A stretch of DNA of 64,000 nt from Papaver somniferum (lineage: Eukaryota > Streptophyta > Magnoliopsida > Ranunculales > Papaveraceae), in assembly GCF_003573695.1 (NCBI RefSeq), contig NC_039367.1:156375085-156439084 (forward strand), read 5' to 3'. This document shows, piece after piece, positions 11,489 through 22,635 of the stretch; positions within the stretch are counted from its first letter, which is position 1; the number at the start of each line of letters is the position of its first letter. The translations under genes and the position numbers were made by a program. The notes beneath the pieces were generated by a model, which had not been told where the DNA came from, made no database searches, and saw nothing but the letters and a program-made list of their open reading frames with translations.

Positions 11489-12148
11489 ATGCAGGTACAA
11501 CGCTATACTTTTCGAAGCTGGTATATACTGGAACAGAAACTTTGGAATTTTGTTATCCATGGTGGTTGTGAACAAAACTTGGTTTCCATAAAAATGGTGG
11601 AAGCTTTGGGTTATGGTATGGACTGGTACTCTGTCCCAGATCAGATAAAATGGGACAACAAAAATGGCGATGGCGTAATTATTTGTTTGGGTGTTTGCAA
11701 AATTCTAATAGCAATCGGTAAGTGTTACTCCGATACAATCTTTTGTGAAGTAGTTGATACTGACGTTTGTAACATTGTGTTGGGTACTCCGTAGTTGTTT
11801 GAGGTACGAGCAAGTTGCCGTAACAACATCTGTGAATTCATATGGGGAACAACCAAAGTCAAGATAATGCCAGGCAAACGACCTTCGAGGGCTGAAAATA
11901 TGCTACAAACATTAAGCGAAGACGGCTTGCCGGATCAGTTAACTAAACAAGAAGAGCCCACTGTCACGAAAGCTTTGCATGAAGATCCTATTGCTATATT
12001 CTGCACACCAACATTTTCTAGTTGCCGGCAAGACTCGGATTGGAAGTTATCTTGGGAGTTTTTACATTGCATTCATGGGTCCAAGAAACTTTTACTATCT
12101 ACTTGGTTCCTGCATATGAAGATTTTGAAGATCTTGAGCACTTGGTGA
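11489..12148 (+). pseudogene. retroviral aspartic protease remnant of the small gypsy-like element
   Basis: One reading frame of about 220 codons is split by a TAG at 11792-11794. The part before the stop looks like a Ty3/gypsy protease. It has a region equivalent to the active-site loop (VIHGGCEQNLVSIKMVEALG), then the hydrophobic strand with DTDVCNIVLGTP, which corresponds to the family's D-x-C-x-x-L-L-G-R-P block. The catalytic D-[ST]-G is replaced by H-G-G, so the enzyme would be dead. After the stop the frame continues with a linker-like stretch. No reverse transcriptase, integrase or zinc knuckle is present between the LTRs, so the element is non-autonomous. The family call rests on motif order alone. 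Confidence 0.6.
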
Positions 12149-12251
12149 TTCCGATACACAATTCTAGAGAAGGTTGTGTTTCAAGTGCGAACACTAAAAT
12201 TTTGTCTTCCACTCGTCATTTCCAATATAAACTCGAGACGATTTTTGTCGC

Positions 12252-12263
12252 ATTAGGGGAGCC
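12252..12263 (+). other. polypurine tract of the small gypsy-like element
   Basis: ATTAGGGGAGCC lies directly before the 3' LTR start at 12264, the expected plus-strand primer position. Confidence 0.55.
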
Positions 12264-12644
12264 TGATATGAGACGTATTATGAGAGTCAACCATATATTT
12301 CAATATATGGATATATCTTGGATATTTATCAATTTGGTATTTTATTTATTAAGAATAATTAGCTTCTTTCTCTTATTTATCTTGTTTAAGAAGGTTCTAG
12401 ACTTAGGGTTTATGTTTTGAGGCTATAAAATGCCATTTCCATTATCATTGTAATTCAGCTGCGGCTCGCTATTATCGTCTAATGGAAACTATTAAGTTTG
12501 TTTGGTTAAACACCATTTATATTGTATTCTAAATCTTGGATTAGAGTAATTATCTTCATCTTTGCTCCTGGATTGGAGTATTCTATCATCATCTTAAGGA
12601 GTGGATTCTCCTTCTCTTTTATCGCTTCCGCTTATGCCATATCA
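12264..12644 (+). mobile_element. small gypsy-like element, 3' LTR
   Basis: 381 bp, TGATATGAGACG to GCCATATCA, followed by target duplication GTAGG (12645-12649). The host LTR B sequence then resumes with ATATAAGCATT, matching GGATGTAAGCATT in the other LTRs. Confidence 0.88.
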
Positions 12645-12649
12645 GTAGG

Positions 12650-14443
12650 ATATAAGCATTGTTGTGGAAACACATATATGTATAAGTCCTTATTCCTTGA
12701 ACCAAAGTTTGCGAACTTTGTTGATCAAGAAAAACAGAATGTGGCGTGAGCCAAGTCCGCGAACCGGCGGAAGATCCCGACCCGAGAACTTCTGCTGGAG
12801 TTTGTGAACTCCTTCCGTGAGCTTAAGTCCGCGAACTTGAGTAGGTTATCTAAAATTGGTTGTTCTTGAACTCATTTTTATAAAAACTAAGGAATGGTTT
12901 TTCAAACCATGGTTGTAAAGTTCATGAACCGATTCGAGTGAATCAAACCATTTTTGCTTCGATTGTGTCTTGTGTCGTTACATAAGACCTAAGCAATTGA
13001 AAAACTCTCTAACTAGTTCGTTTGAGTCATTTGGACTAGTTATGGTGAAGAAGAATATGATGGATATGAAACTGATCATATAGCTAACCATTTGGTTAAC
13101 TATTGTTGAACCAACAAATGTTAATGTTTGGGAACGGCTACATACACCCAAAATTGAACATTTCATTTGTGTGTAACAAGATAAGTTTTCGATCCAATGG
13201 TTTAGAAATATTAGCTTGAATCTAATCAGTTTTTCATCTAACGGTGAATATTGAATGCTTTGTTACCAAGCTAACATTGATTGCAAACCCTGATTTGAAA
13301 TACTATATAAGGGAGAACTCTAGCAACTGGGAAACCTAATCCCCACACCTTCTGTGTGATACTAGTTGTACTAAGCTAGAGTCGATTCTCCTTTAACCTT
13401 TGGTTTCTTCTTCTAAACCAGGTTAACGACTTAAAGACTTCATTGGGATTGTGAAGCCAGACCGATACTACTTTTCTTGTAGTTGTGTGATCTGATCTTA
13501 TTGTTTCTATCAATACGAGTACAATTGTAATAATTGGCTTGAGATTTATATCTCCAATAGGCAAGATAGAAAAGTAATCACAAACACTTCGTCTCATCGT
13601 TTGTGATTCCACAATATCTTTTTTCGCTGCGTCGATTAAGATTATTGTGAGGTGATTGATAATACTAGTCTATTCTTCGGAAATATACGTCCGGTTTATC
13701 AATTGGTTCCTGTTCACCTTGATTTATCAAAAGACGGAATAAAAATCGTAGTTATATTCGTGGGAGACGGATTTATCTATTACCGTAGACTTTTCTGTGT
13801 GATACAGATTTGTTTATTAAGGTCTTCGACTTTGGGTCGTAGCAACTTTTAGTTGTGGGTGAGATCAGCTAAGGGAATAAAGTACGTAGCATCCTGTTGG
13901 GATCATAGGCGTAGGAGCATAACTGTACCTTGGATCAATGTAAGATTGATTAGGGTTCAACTACAGTCCAGACCGAAGTTAGTTTGGAGTAGGCTAGTGT
14001 ATTTAGCGGCTTAATACATTGTGTGTTCAATCTGGACTAGATCCCGGGGTTTTTCTGCATTTGTGGTTTCCTCGTTAACAAAATTCTAGTGTCTGTGTTT
14101 TTTGTTTTCCGCATTATATTTTTTTATATAATTGAAATATCACAGGTTGTGCGTTGTTCAATCAATTAGAATATCCGACCATTTGGTTGTTGATTTAAAT
14201 TGATTGACACTTGGATATTGGTCTTTGGTACCATCCAAGTTATTTCTCTATGATAAAGACTCGCAGATTTCTATTTGCTTGAGTAAAGATCAAATCGAGG
14301 GATTGAGATATAAACTCTTTGATATACTTTTATCTATATTGAGTCTGATTGTCTAGTTGATTCTCTAGAAAGTATATTGGATTTTGTCCATACAGATTGC
14401 TAATCGAATTGTTGGGTGTGGTTGTTGTACCCCCGCTTTTTCA
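12650..14443 (+). mobile_element. solo LTR B, 3' part
   Basis: Continuation of LTR B after the nested element. In place of the GTACGCGTAC motifs it carries GTCCGCGAAC-type motifs (about 12690-12860). The TATA box is at 13303-13312. It ends ...CCCCCGCTTTTTCA at 14443, followed by ACTTT (14444-14448), the partner of 10128-10132. Confidence 0.85.
13303..13312 (+). promoter_or_regulatory. TATA box of solo LTR B
   Basis: CTATATAAGG followed by CCCCACACCTTCTGTGTGAT, as in the sister LTRs. It is the nearest intact LTR promoter upstream of the E1 gag frame, about 1.3 kb away. Confidence 0.65.
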
Positions 14444-14448
14444 ACTTT

Positions 14449-14561
14449 TCTATTGATTGAGTCTAACTGTCTAGTTGATTCTCATAAAAGTATATTGGAG
14501 TTAGTCTATACAGATTGCTAATCGAAATATTGGGTGAGGTTGTTAGACCCCCGCTTTTTCA
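14449..14561 (+). mobile_element. E1 5' LTR (LTR A), last 113 bases
   Basis: After the duplicated ACTTT the sequence resumes at TCTATTGATTGAGTCTAACT and runs to GACCCCCGCTTTTTCA. It matches the end of LTR C (about 20648-20762) better than the end of LTR B. This completes LTR A on the far side of the nested solo LTR. Confidence 0.85.
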
Positions 14562-14606
14562 ATTGTTTAAGACCTTACAAGACTGAGTTTGTAGCGATCT
14601 GACTCT

Positions 14607-15812
14607 ATGGACAGAGGTGTTATCTCTATTAATGTACCACCAGTCTTCGATGGCTCGAATTACTTATGGTGGAAAATTGTTATGCGAGCGTTTCTTCAAG
14701 CGCGTGATTTTCAATCATGGGTATATGTTGTTAATGGCTATGATGCTCCGTTGTTGCAGTAGGTAACGTTAATGTTCCTAAAAATTAATATTGGTGAATA
14801 CGATGCTGCTGAGATACTTGCTGCAAAGAAAAACTCCGACGGTTTGAATGCCATCATACATGCCATTACCCCAAATCTTCAACACCATGTGTCAAATTGC
14901 ACTAGGTCTAAAGATGCGTGGGATATCTTAGAAACCGTATTCGAAGGAAATACCAGTGAAAAGGAACCTAGGCTTCAAAACCTTAATTCCGATTGGGAAA
15001 AACTTCGTATTCCATATGGGGATTCATTTGATGAGTTCAATCACAAAGTATCTGAAATTGTTAATGCATCGTTTGCATTGGGTAAGACTATTCCTGAAAA
15101 GAACATTGTGATGAAAATTCTCAGATTGCTGCTATCTAGATACAACTCTAAGAAGCATGCCATCGTTGAGGGAAATAACCTTGATAACCTCTCCAGAAAT
15201 ACGATGGTTGGGAAGCTTAAGATCTTTGATCACGAATACTCGTCCAAATCTAAGGATGTTGCGTTCAAAGCACTGGAAGACACAAAATTGCTTGATAAAA
15301 GTAAAAATGTGTATATCTCTGAAGATGATCACTCTGAGACAGGTTCATCAGATGAAGATCTTGACAAATCAGTCTCGATGATCACAAGACAGTTTAGAGA
15401 TCTTCTGTTGAAGAGAAGTAAACGATTCTCCAAATATAAGCCAAAGGCATCAGTCAAACCTCATAATCATATTCCTTCTAAAAACAGGGACACGGATGAA
15501 ACTGATGACGAGGATATGCCTCAATGCTTCAAGTGTAAAGGATTTGGTCATTTTGCAAACGAGTGCCCAAATTGTAGAAAATACACTGGGAACAAAGGTC
15601 TTGCTGCGACACTTGATGAGATGTCTGACAATTATGATTCTGACAAGAAATCAAGTTTTGCTCTTCTGTCTGAAAATATTGACTTTGATAATTGTAGCAA
15701 TACATACATCAATCTTGATAATCTTTTAAAAGAGAGCCCAATCAAGATGGAAGAATCTGACCCATCTTTTGGAAACCCTTTACTTAACGTTCAGGATCTA
15801 CTATGTGCCTAG
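14607..15812 (+). pseudogene. gag: E1 gag (copia/Sirevirus-type), one internal stop
   Basis: One frame from ATG 14607 to TAG 15810-15812, about 401 codons, is broken only by a TAG at 14760-14762 (codon 52); an intact stretch of 346 codons begins at 14772. The N-terminus has the FDGSNYLWWK motif typical of copia capsid domains. The middle matches the UBN2-type gag fold (DSFDEFNHKVSEIVNASFALG, then the LDNLSRNTMVGKL block). A zinc knuckle CX2CX4HX4C occupies about residues 307-320 (CFKCKGFGHFANEC). Gag would form the virus-like particle and bind element RNA. No protease, integrase, reverse transcriptase or RNase H follows, so E1 depends on another element or is dead. The missing primer-binding site argues for dead. 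Confidence 0.8.
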
Positions 15813-17660
15813 CATCTTGCATTTCAAAGGCTCCTGAACCATTCTTTGCTCCTATTGTTCTCTCAAGGAACATGATTTTTCAAAGTGTTTCAAGTACAAA
15901 AACAAGATGAGATATGTCAACAAGCTTCAACGAAGAACATATCGTTTAGCCAATAAGCTTAAACTCGCGGAGAAAATAACTAAGGTATGTAAGATCTTGT
16001 CCTCTTATAAATGATTGGTTTCCAAAGAAATATATAGACCATTAGAGAGAAAAAAATAGTCTAAACATACGGAAAGGCAGAGTTCCATTGATTCCGTACA
16101 AAAGGGTCATGGTGGACAAATCGTTGTTCACCACAGCACAACCTGATTGTGTTGTTTTTTGTGCATCTTGTCTCATGTGCCTGTTCAAAAAATACAAGAT
16201 ATTGCACACCTCAGGCTTTAAAAAATTAAAATAGAATTTTTTTTTTTTTAAGCTTTGAGTTGTTTGGCTTTGGAATTTCTTCATATCACTGTTGGTATTG
16301 GAAGGGACCAATTTGCCAAAAGAAGAGGGTTATTGTCGATAATTCCGCTCTTTATAGGGTTGTGAGTTGGACGTATACGAACCTGTTTAAAGGTTTCAAA
16401 TCCCTACATTCCTTTTTCCGTCTCTGATACTTTTTATATCTTAAGACTGCTTGTTGAAGTTTAATTGTGAATTACTCTCACAAAACCATACCATGGAAAC
16501 TCCAAGCACCATGTCTTTAGATGGTAAATATATCAATATGATTGTTAAGCCATCAATCACCAAGGAAAAAGAAAAATCTCTTATGTCTCCATCCTTGAAA
16601 AGAAAAAGAAGGAATATGAGGAAGCCAGGGAAATTCCTTCCAACTCTCAGAAATTCTCTGATGTTTTTGATGAGTTGAAATGGACAAGAAAGGAGATTCG
16701 ACAAATAAAGGCTTGTGTACTAAGATCTTTGGTAATCTAAAAGGCCTTAGTTCGACATCTTCAACCAAGACGGTTTGTTGGTATTGACTCCTTCTTCCAC
16801 GAACCTTATGTTCCAATGGCTGTTGACGACAAGGAGTTCGGGAATGATGCAGAATTTCTCAAAGATATCAATGTCTAGAAAATATTCTTATGAGAATTTT
16901 TCTCTTATGTCTTAGGAAGAGTAACTAGAGTTTGGAATAGCCATTATTGTGGGTACACATAGCTATGTCCATTGGTTTTTCATCTTTATTTTTTAGGTTT
17001 ATTTAATAAATTCTAAAAAATTGGTTTGGAAGATGATTTTTGCAGTTTTAATCTTTATGGTTTTATATATTGCAATATGTTATGGGATATTTGTTTGCGT
17101 CCGTGAACTTTTAGTGTCTCATATGATGTCGAAAGTTATCTCCTTTATATGTCGTAAAGAAGGAATGAACTTTTGATAAACAAAAGTTAAGCCTATTAAT
17201 TATGCCAATTATTGATGGAAGATAGGTTAAAATCTTTTGTTCGCAAGGATTATGTCTATTGTATGTCATTGTGCAAATAGTGATGGAAAATAGAATAAAT
17301 CCTTGTCTATATGTCGCAGTATTGACCATTCCCTGATCCATATTTTATGTATACTGCAATGCTCCATAAGTTATTCTCGCGTTGAGCACAAGACGATTGG
17401 GTTAATCATTCTTTTATGGTGAACTTAGTCGTAGCTCTATAAGTTATTTTATGTCGAGCATTCCCAACTAGATTAATCATAGATTCGTTTGTGGTTGGTT
17501 GTGTATCCCGATTAGATTAATCATGGGTTCTCTTGTGATTAGTTTAATTGAGTTTTTTGGATGTAGAAAATCATTTCTTTATGGTTTTTGGTGTCCATTA
17601 AAATCCTTCTTTTCTTGTAAAGGTAAGGTATCTCTTGTTGTTCTCTTGGGAATGACATCA
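15813..17660 (+). other. E1 internal region downstream of gag, decayed second frame
   Basis: No polymerase motifs are seen in any frame. A decayed reading frame spans about 16493-16878. It has a lysine-rich part (KEKEKSLMSPSLKRKRRN) and then, after a frame change near 16660, DVFDELKWTRKEIRQIKAC. A stop is followed by RFVGIDSFFHEPYVPMAVDD and a final stop at 16876-16878. I do not recognise this product; it could be a remnant of a second gag-like or spacer protein. 16900-17660 is AT-rich and apparently noncoding. Confidence 0.4.
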
Positions 17661-18323
17661 AATGGGGGAGAGTTTTTTTGAACTTGCGCTTAATTTCCAT
17701 ATCTTTGCGGGGAGTGCGGATGTGGAATATTTGAGGAGTTATCTTGTATCTTTATAAACTCCGTGATGAATGCATTTAGCTTCGGCTTAATGATTGCATC
17801 TAAACAAGTTGGTATATACTTTTCTTTGGTCTTGAAGTGTCTCCATGAAAATTTTCATTAGGATCCTGTTTTCGTACCTTTGCCAATTTTATTGACAAAA
17901 AGGGGGAGAATTAATATGTAGTTCACACTACAAATACATATGGTTTTCGGATCATTATGTAAGGGGGAGTGGTTTTCATGTGATGAAGAAGTATTCAGTA
18001 ATGGGGAGTAATACATATCACCATAGTATTGTTGTTGAAGTTGTGATATGAGAACTTTGATGTTGTGTAATAATACTATGACACTGTATAACAATGATTG
18101 AGAGCTTTTTTGTTCTCGTTGTTATGGCTACGGAACTTCAACAACTATGATGTTGAACTTACAACATTTGGAATCATGGGAGTACTTGGAAAAGACAAAG
18201 TTTTCGATTAACGTTGAAGCTCCAAGGAGATCAAGCTTGTGGATGGGAAGCTTCAAAGTTTTATTTATTTTGTAATCCATATGTATTGATAGTTTTGTCT
18301 CTAAAATTGACAAAGGGGGAGAT
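17661..18323 (+). other. E1 repeated polypurine tracts before the 3' LTR
   Basis: AAGGGGGAG-like purine runs occur at 17661-17672 (AATGGGGGAGAG), 17899-17909, 17961-17969, 18001-18008 (weaker) and 18312-18323, the last ending at the 3' LTR. Repeated polypurine tracts ahead of the 3' LTR are a known hallmark of Sireviruses (SIRE/Maximus lineage of copia). The same arrangement occurs in E2. Confidence 0.75.
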
Positions 18324-20762
18324 TGTTGGAGCATTGCTCGGTCGAACTCGCATGCGTTGATATATCAAGCATGTTTGTCAATATTAGTGATCAAAACTAT
18401 ATGTCTTGATTTCTAGTGTACTTATGACTAAGTCTCAGTTTAGGATAGTTAGGAATAGTTGAGCTCCAGACTTCATGGCGATTATCTAGCAAAGACAAAG
18501 AACTACTCAAGGAACCGGTGGAACTTCATCCAACTAAAAGGTATGTGGATACTTGAACTCATCTTGTCACTCAAAAGTCTATCTATTCTATATCCTACAC
18601 TTGAGACAACAGTCGTATAAGTATGATAGTTTTCATACATACACATTTTCTATTTCGAGCCGAGTTTACTCGCCTATATTTTTCTCGAAATACGTGTTGG
18701 TAAGTGTTGCTTTAACAACCTTCATCCTTACCCGTGACGAAGGTCATGATGACGTTTCAATCTTGAAAATAGCTTTGATGACGATAGTCGATTCTTTATG
18801 TCTAACGAATGTTATAAAATTATAGAAGAATGTTTCAATAATTGAAATGTAGAGATGAGAATATGTAACCACCTATGGATGTAAGCATTTAGTGTGTTCG
18901 CACATTTGTGTATAAACCCATGTGCCGGAAACCAAGTGCGTGCATATGTGTGCATGAGGTATTGGTTAAGGAGACAGGTTAGATATGTGTACCCGTACGC
19001 ATACTAGCGGAAGTTCACGTCCGTGAAATTCTGCTAGGCTTGAAGTTTACGAACTCAAAAACCAGTCACCTTAGGTACGTGTACCCGTACGCGTACTGGC
19101 GGAACTTTTTCACCCGAAAAAGTATGCTGAGTTTGAAAACTAAAACCAACTCAAAATCCGTTAGCCTAGGTACACATACCCGTACGCGTACCCAAGATGG
19201 TTATTTCTCAAATCGGTAGTTCATGGACGTAAAACAATAAATTATAAGGAATGCAATCTTTGCAAACTGTGGGTATATTGTTCATGAATTGATTCAAATG
19301 AATCAAACCGATTTTGTTTCAATTGTGTCTATGTATAAAGACCTAAGCAATTGAAAAAATCTTGAACTAGTTCTTATGAGTCATTTGAAATAGTTATGAG
19401 AAAGCTGAATACGGTTGATATGAAGGCACTCATATGGCTAACCATTGGTCAACCATTTGTGATCCAACCAATGTACACGTTTAGGTATGGTTACTCAAAC
19501 CTAAATGAATACATTTCATTTATGTGTGACAAGCTAAGTTTCGATCTAACGGTAGAAAGATATTAGCTTGGATAAATCAGGTTTTTCATCTAACGGTGAA
19601 TATTGAATGCTTTGTTACCAAGGTAACTAGATTGCAAACCCTGATTTGAAAACTATAAAAGGAGACGTATAGAAACTGTGCAAAACTAATCCCCACACCT
19701 CCTGTGTGATACTAGTTAGTTTTCTAGAGTCGATTCTCCTTTAATCGTAGGTTTCTTTTCGAGACCCTGTCGATTAACGACTTAAAGACTTCATTGGGAT
19801 TGTGAAGCTAGACGAAACTACTTCTCTTGTACTTGAGCGATCTGATCTTTCCATTTTCTATCATACAAGTTAAATTGGAATAATTGACTTGAGATTATAT
19901 CTCCGATAGGGAACCACAATATCTAGTTTCGCTACCATAAGATTTAGATTATTCTGAAGTGATTGATAATACTAGTCTGTTCTTCGGGAATATAAGTCTG
20001 GTTTATCAATTGGTTCTTGTTCACCTTGATTTTTATCAAAAGACAGAACAAAACTTTTAGGTTTATCTGTGGGACACAGATTTATCTATTTTTGTAGACT
20101 TTTCTGTGTGATACAGATTTGTTTGCTAAATTCTTAGACTTTGGGCCGTAGAAACTCTTGGTTATGGGTGAGATTAGCCATCTAAGGGAATCAAGTGCGT
20201 AGTATCCTGCTGGGATCAGAGACGTAAGGAGCGCAACTGTACCTTGAGTCAGTGTGAGATTGATTAGGGTTCAACTACGGTCCAGAGCGAAGTTAGTTTG
20301 TAGTAGGTTAGTGTCTGTAGCGGCTTAATACAGTGTGGTGTTCAATCTGGACTAGGTCCCGGGGGTTTTCTGCATTTGCGGTTTCTTCGTTAACAAAACT
20401 TCTGGTGTCTGTGTTATTTCTATTCCGCATTATATTTTTTTATATAATAGAAATATCACAGGTTGTGCGTTTGTATCGATCAATTGTGAAATCCAACCTT
20501 TGGTTGTTGATTGGAAATTGATTGATCCTTGGACATTGGTCTTTGGTACCGTCCAGGTTTATCTCTCTTGTATTTAATCGAGACTCGCAGATTGCTTGAG
20601 TAAGATTTAAATCAAGAGATATAGATATAAGAACTCCTTGATATACTTTTCAATTGATTGAGTCTAACTGTCTAGTTGATTCTCATAAAAGCATATTGGA
20701 GTTAGTCCATAAAGATTTCTAATCGAAATATTGGGTGAGGTTGTTAGACCCCCGCTTTTTCA
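18324..20762 (+). mobile_element. E1 3' LTR (LTR C)
   Basis: 2439 bp from TGTTGGAGCATTGCTCGG to CCCCCGCTTTTTCA, preceded by AAAGGGGGAGAT and followed by ATATA (20763-20767), which matches 7763-7767. The TATA box is a variant, CTATAAAAGG, at 19653-19662. CpG-rich GTACGCGTAC-type motifs lie at about 18985-19195. It is the closest relative of LTR A in the window, so the two are the element's pair; LTR B is an intruder. Confidence 0.88.
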
Positions 20763-20779
20763 ATATACTTTTGGTATTT

Positions 20780-22250
20780 TTCATGGATGAAAGACTTCTC
20801 TCCGGATTCAGACTAAATTTAGAGTTTGAGAGATTTAAAACCTTCGATTAATTTATTAGATATTTAACATTAGATTCCGATGACGTGGAAGAAATTTATC
20901 AGGCGACTTTTTTGAGATATCAAATCCCTCTATTCCTTGGTCATGGAATGGAGATCTTCACCAGAGCCAACTAATCTTCAAGGAAAAAAATAAAGCAAAT
21001 ATCTTCAACAGAGACTGATTTGAGTTTATATTTAGTTAATTTTTGTCTTTTGATATCTAATGGAGGTAAGAGAGTAAACCCTAGATCTGTTTAACAAAGG
21101 GGTTTGACTAAAAGTCGACCAGATGATTGGTCTTCTTTGTTTTCAAATAAGAAGATTTCTCAAGCTAATGCGTTGATTTATCAATCGCCAGTTCTAAAGG
21201 AGGGCAAGCAATATCTTCTTAAATTCTTCATGAAAAGATTAAGGTATTTGAAGAAATATCTATTGGATATTTTGTAGGTCACAAACTCTCCTTACCGATA
21301 GTGAAAGAGGCAATTGATAAAGTATGAAGATGAAATCTGAGGTACGCATTACTTTGCACAATATCAACTCCTTTGTTCCAATTTTTAAATACCGATGTTA
21401 GGAACTTACACCATGTTTGTTTGCATCAGGATCTGAGTCAACCTATGACTCGTTGCGAGTCAAATGTTAGACCGTTTGTTTCAATTTTGAGTCAGATATG
21501 AATCGACCTCTGACTCAGACCTTACCCATGACTCAGATCCGCTTGAGCCAGGTAACAAAACACCCTGACTCATGGGACCAAACCACTGACTCACTTATTT
21601 TTTAGTCTGTTGAGTCAGATCTCATCAAGTCAAGTAATTCTAGTCAAATCCGGACGACTCATATGAGTCAAGAGTAATTAAACATAGTGTTATCTCTAGA
21701 TCATGGGCCTTTTTACATTTCCAATAATCTTTTTGTGGTTGAACAATGGAGTCTCATGATTGAGAATTCAATTGCATAGATGAATTTCATTCCGGTGTGG
21801 ATGATGTTGATCTATAATGTCCCTCTTCATATCTAGAATAACATTCGACTTGGCCCTATTGCTAGTTTTGTAAGGAAACCGTTGACGGTGGATGATTGCA
21901 CCATCAACAAAACTAGACTTTTATATGCAAGGATTCTTGTTGAAATAAGATTTGATTTTCAATTCCCTAGCCTTATCCCTTCGTGGATTGATGAAAAATT
22001 TGTAATGAATCCCCGTGAGGAATATCAGTGGAAACCATAAAAGTGCATTCTCTGACAATATTTTGGTCATTCGCGCAACAAATATTCTTTGAAGAAATAT
22101 AATGGTAAAGATACCAGACTCAGAAGAAGGAAAAAAAACTCTAAGATTTTGGAAGGGATTCAATCTTTATAAAAGGAGGTATGAATGTAGAATGCATGAG
22201 AGGAAATTGAGATCTCAAAGGAGACCAATCCTTTCACTTACATTGAAGAG
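20780..22250 (+). pseudogene. LINE (L1-type) ORF1 remnant, DUF4283-like
   Basis: Frames are badly broken, but recognisable blocks appear in order on the plus strand. At about 21690-22035 the translation gives GPFYISNNLFVVEQWSLMIE, later IPVWMMLIYNVPLHI, then IASFVRKPLTVDDCTINKTR and LLYARILVEIRFDFQ. These match the plant LINE ORF1 pattern of W-x-P-x-F, I-P-x-W-x-x-L-x-x-L-P-L, and I-G-x-P-L-x-x-D-x-x-T. A degenerate zinc knuckle (K-C near 22040, F-G-H near 22058) follows. ORF1 proteins are RNA-binding chaperones for LINE retrotransposition. A MITE at 21409-21689 interrupts the remnant. No ORF2 (endonuclease/RT) is present. Confidence 0.5.
21409..21689 (-). mobile_element. Tourist-like (PIF/Harbinger) MITE, copy 1
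   Basis: 281 bp bounded by TTA on both sides (21406-21408 and 21690-21692). Terminal inverted repeats are CACCATGTTTGTTT on the left and CACTATGTTTAATT (reverse complement of the right end). The interior is dense in GAGTCA/TGACTC motifs. The TTA target duplication and TGTTTG-type ends fit the PIF/Harbinger (Tourist) group. It lies opposite to copy 2. Confidence 0.75.
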
Positions 22251-22292
22251 CAACCTAATCAGCAAATAATAATTCTTGAGGACAGAGTCTTA

Positions 22293-22632
22293 CACCATGT
22301 TTGTTTACTCCTGACTCATCTGAGTCGTCTGGATCTGAATCATCTGGATCTGAGTGAAATCACCTGACTCATCTGGATCTGAGTCGATATGTTTGTTTTG
22401 AGTCAGATCTGACTCATTTGACTCGGAAATAAGTGAGTCAGTGGTTTGGTCCCATGAGTCAGGGGTATTTTGTTACCTGACTCAAATGAGTCCGAGTCAG
22501 GGGTTATGTCTGAGTCAGAGGTCGAGTCAGATCTGACTCAAAATGGAAAACAAACGGTCTGACTGCTGACTCGGTCCGAGTCAGGGGTTGACTCAGATTC
22601 AGACGCCGAGTCAGCTGCAAACAAACAAGTTC
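22293..22632 (+). mobile_element. Tourist-like (PIF/Harbinger) MITE, copy 2
   Basis: 340 bp bounded by TTA (22290-22292 and 22633-22635), with ends CACCATGTTTGTTT and GAACTTGTTTGTTT (right end read in reverse). The interior carries many TGACTCA/GAGTCAG repeats and matches copy 1 in reverse orientation. It is longer and better preserved than copy 1. Confidence 0.78.
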
Positions 22633-22635
22633 TTA

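Noticed and set aside
14330..14561. apparent tandem duplication of the last 110-120 bases of an LTR
   Set aside because: The two units belong to different subfamilies: the first is the end of LTR B, the second the end of LTR A resuming after the insertion.
10124..20771. 9-bp direct repeat ATATACTTT before LTR B and after LTR C, as if B to C were one element
   Set aside because: LTR B has its own exact duplication ACTTT at 14444-14448, and LTR A pairs with LTR C by sequence. The 9-mer arises because LTR A natively contains ATATACTTT and the E1 target starts with ATATA.
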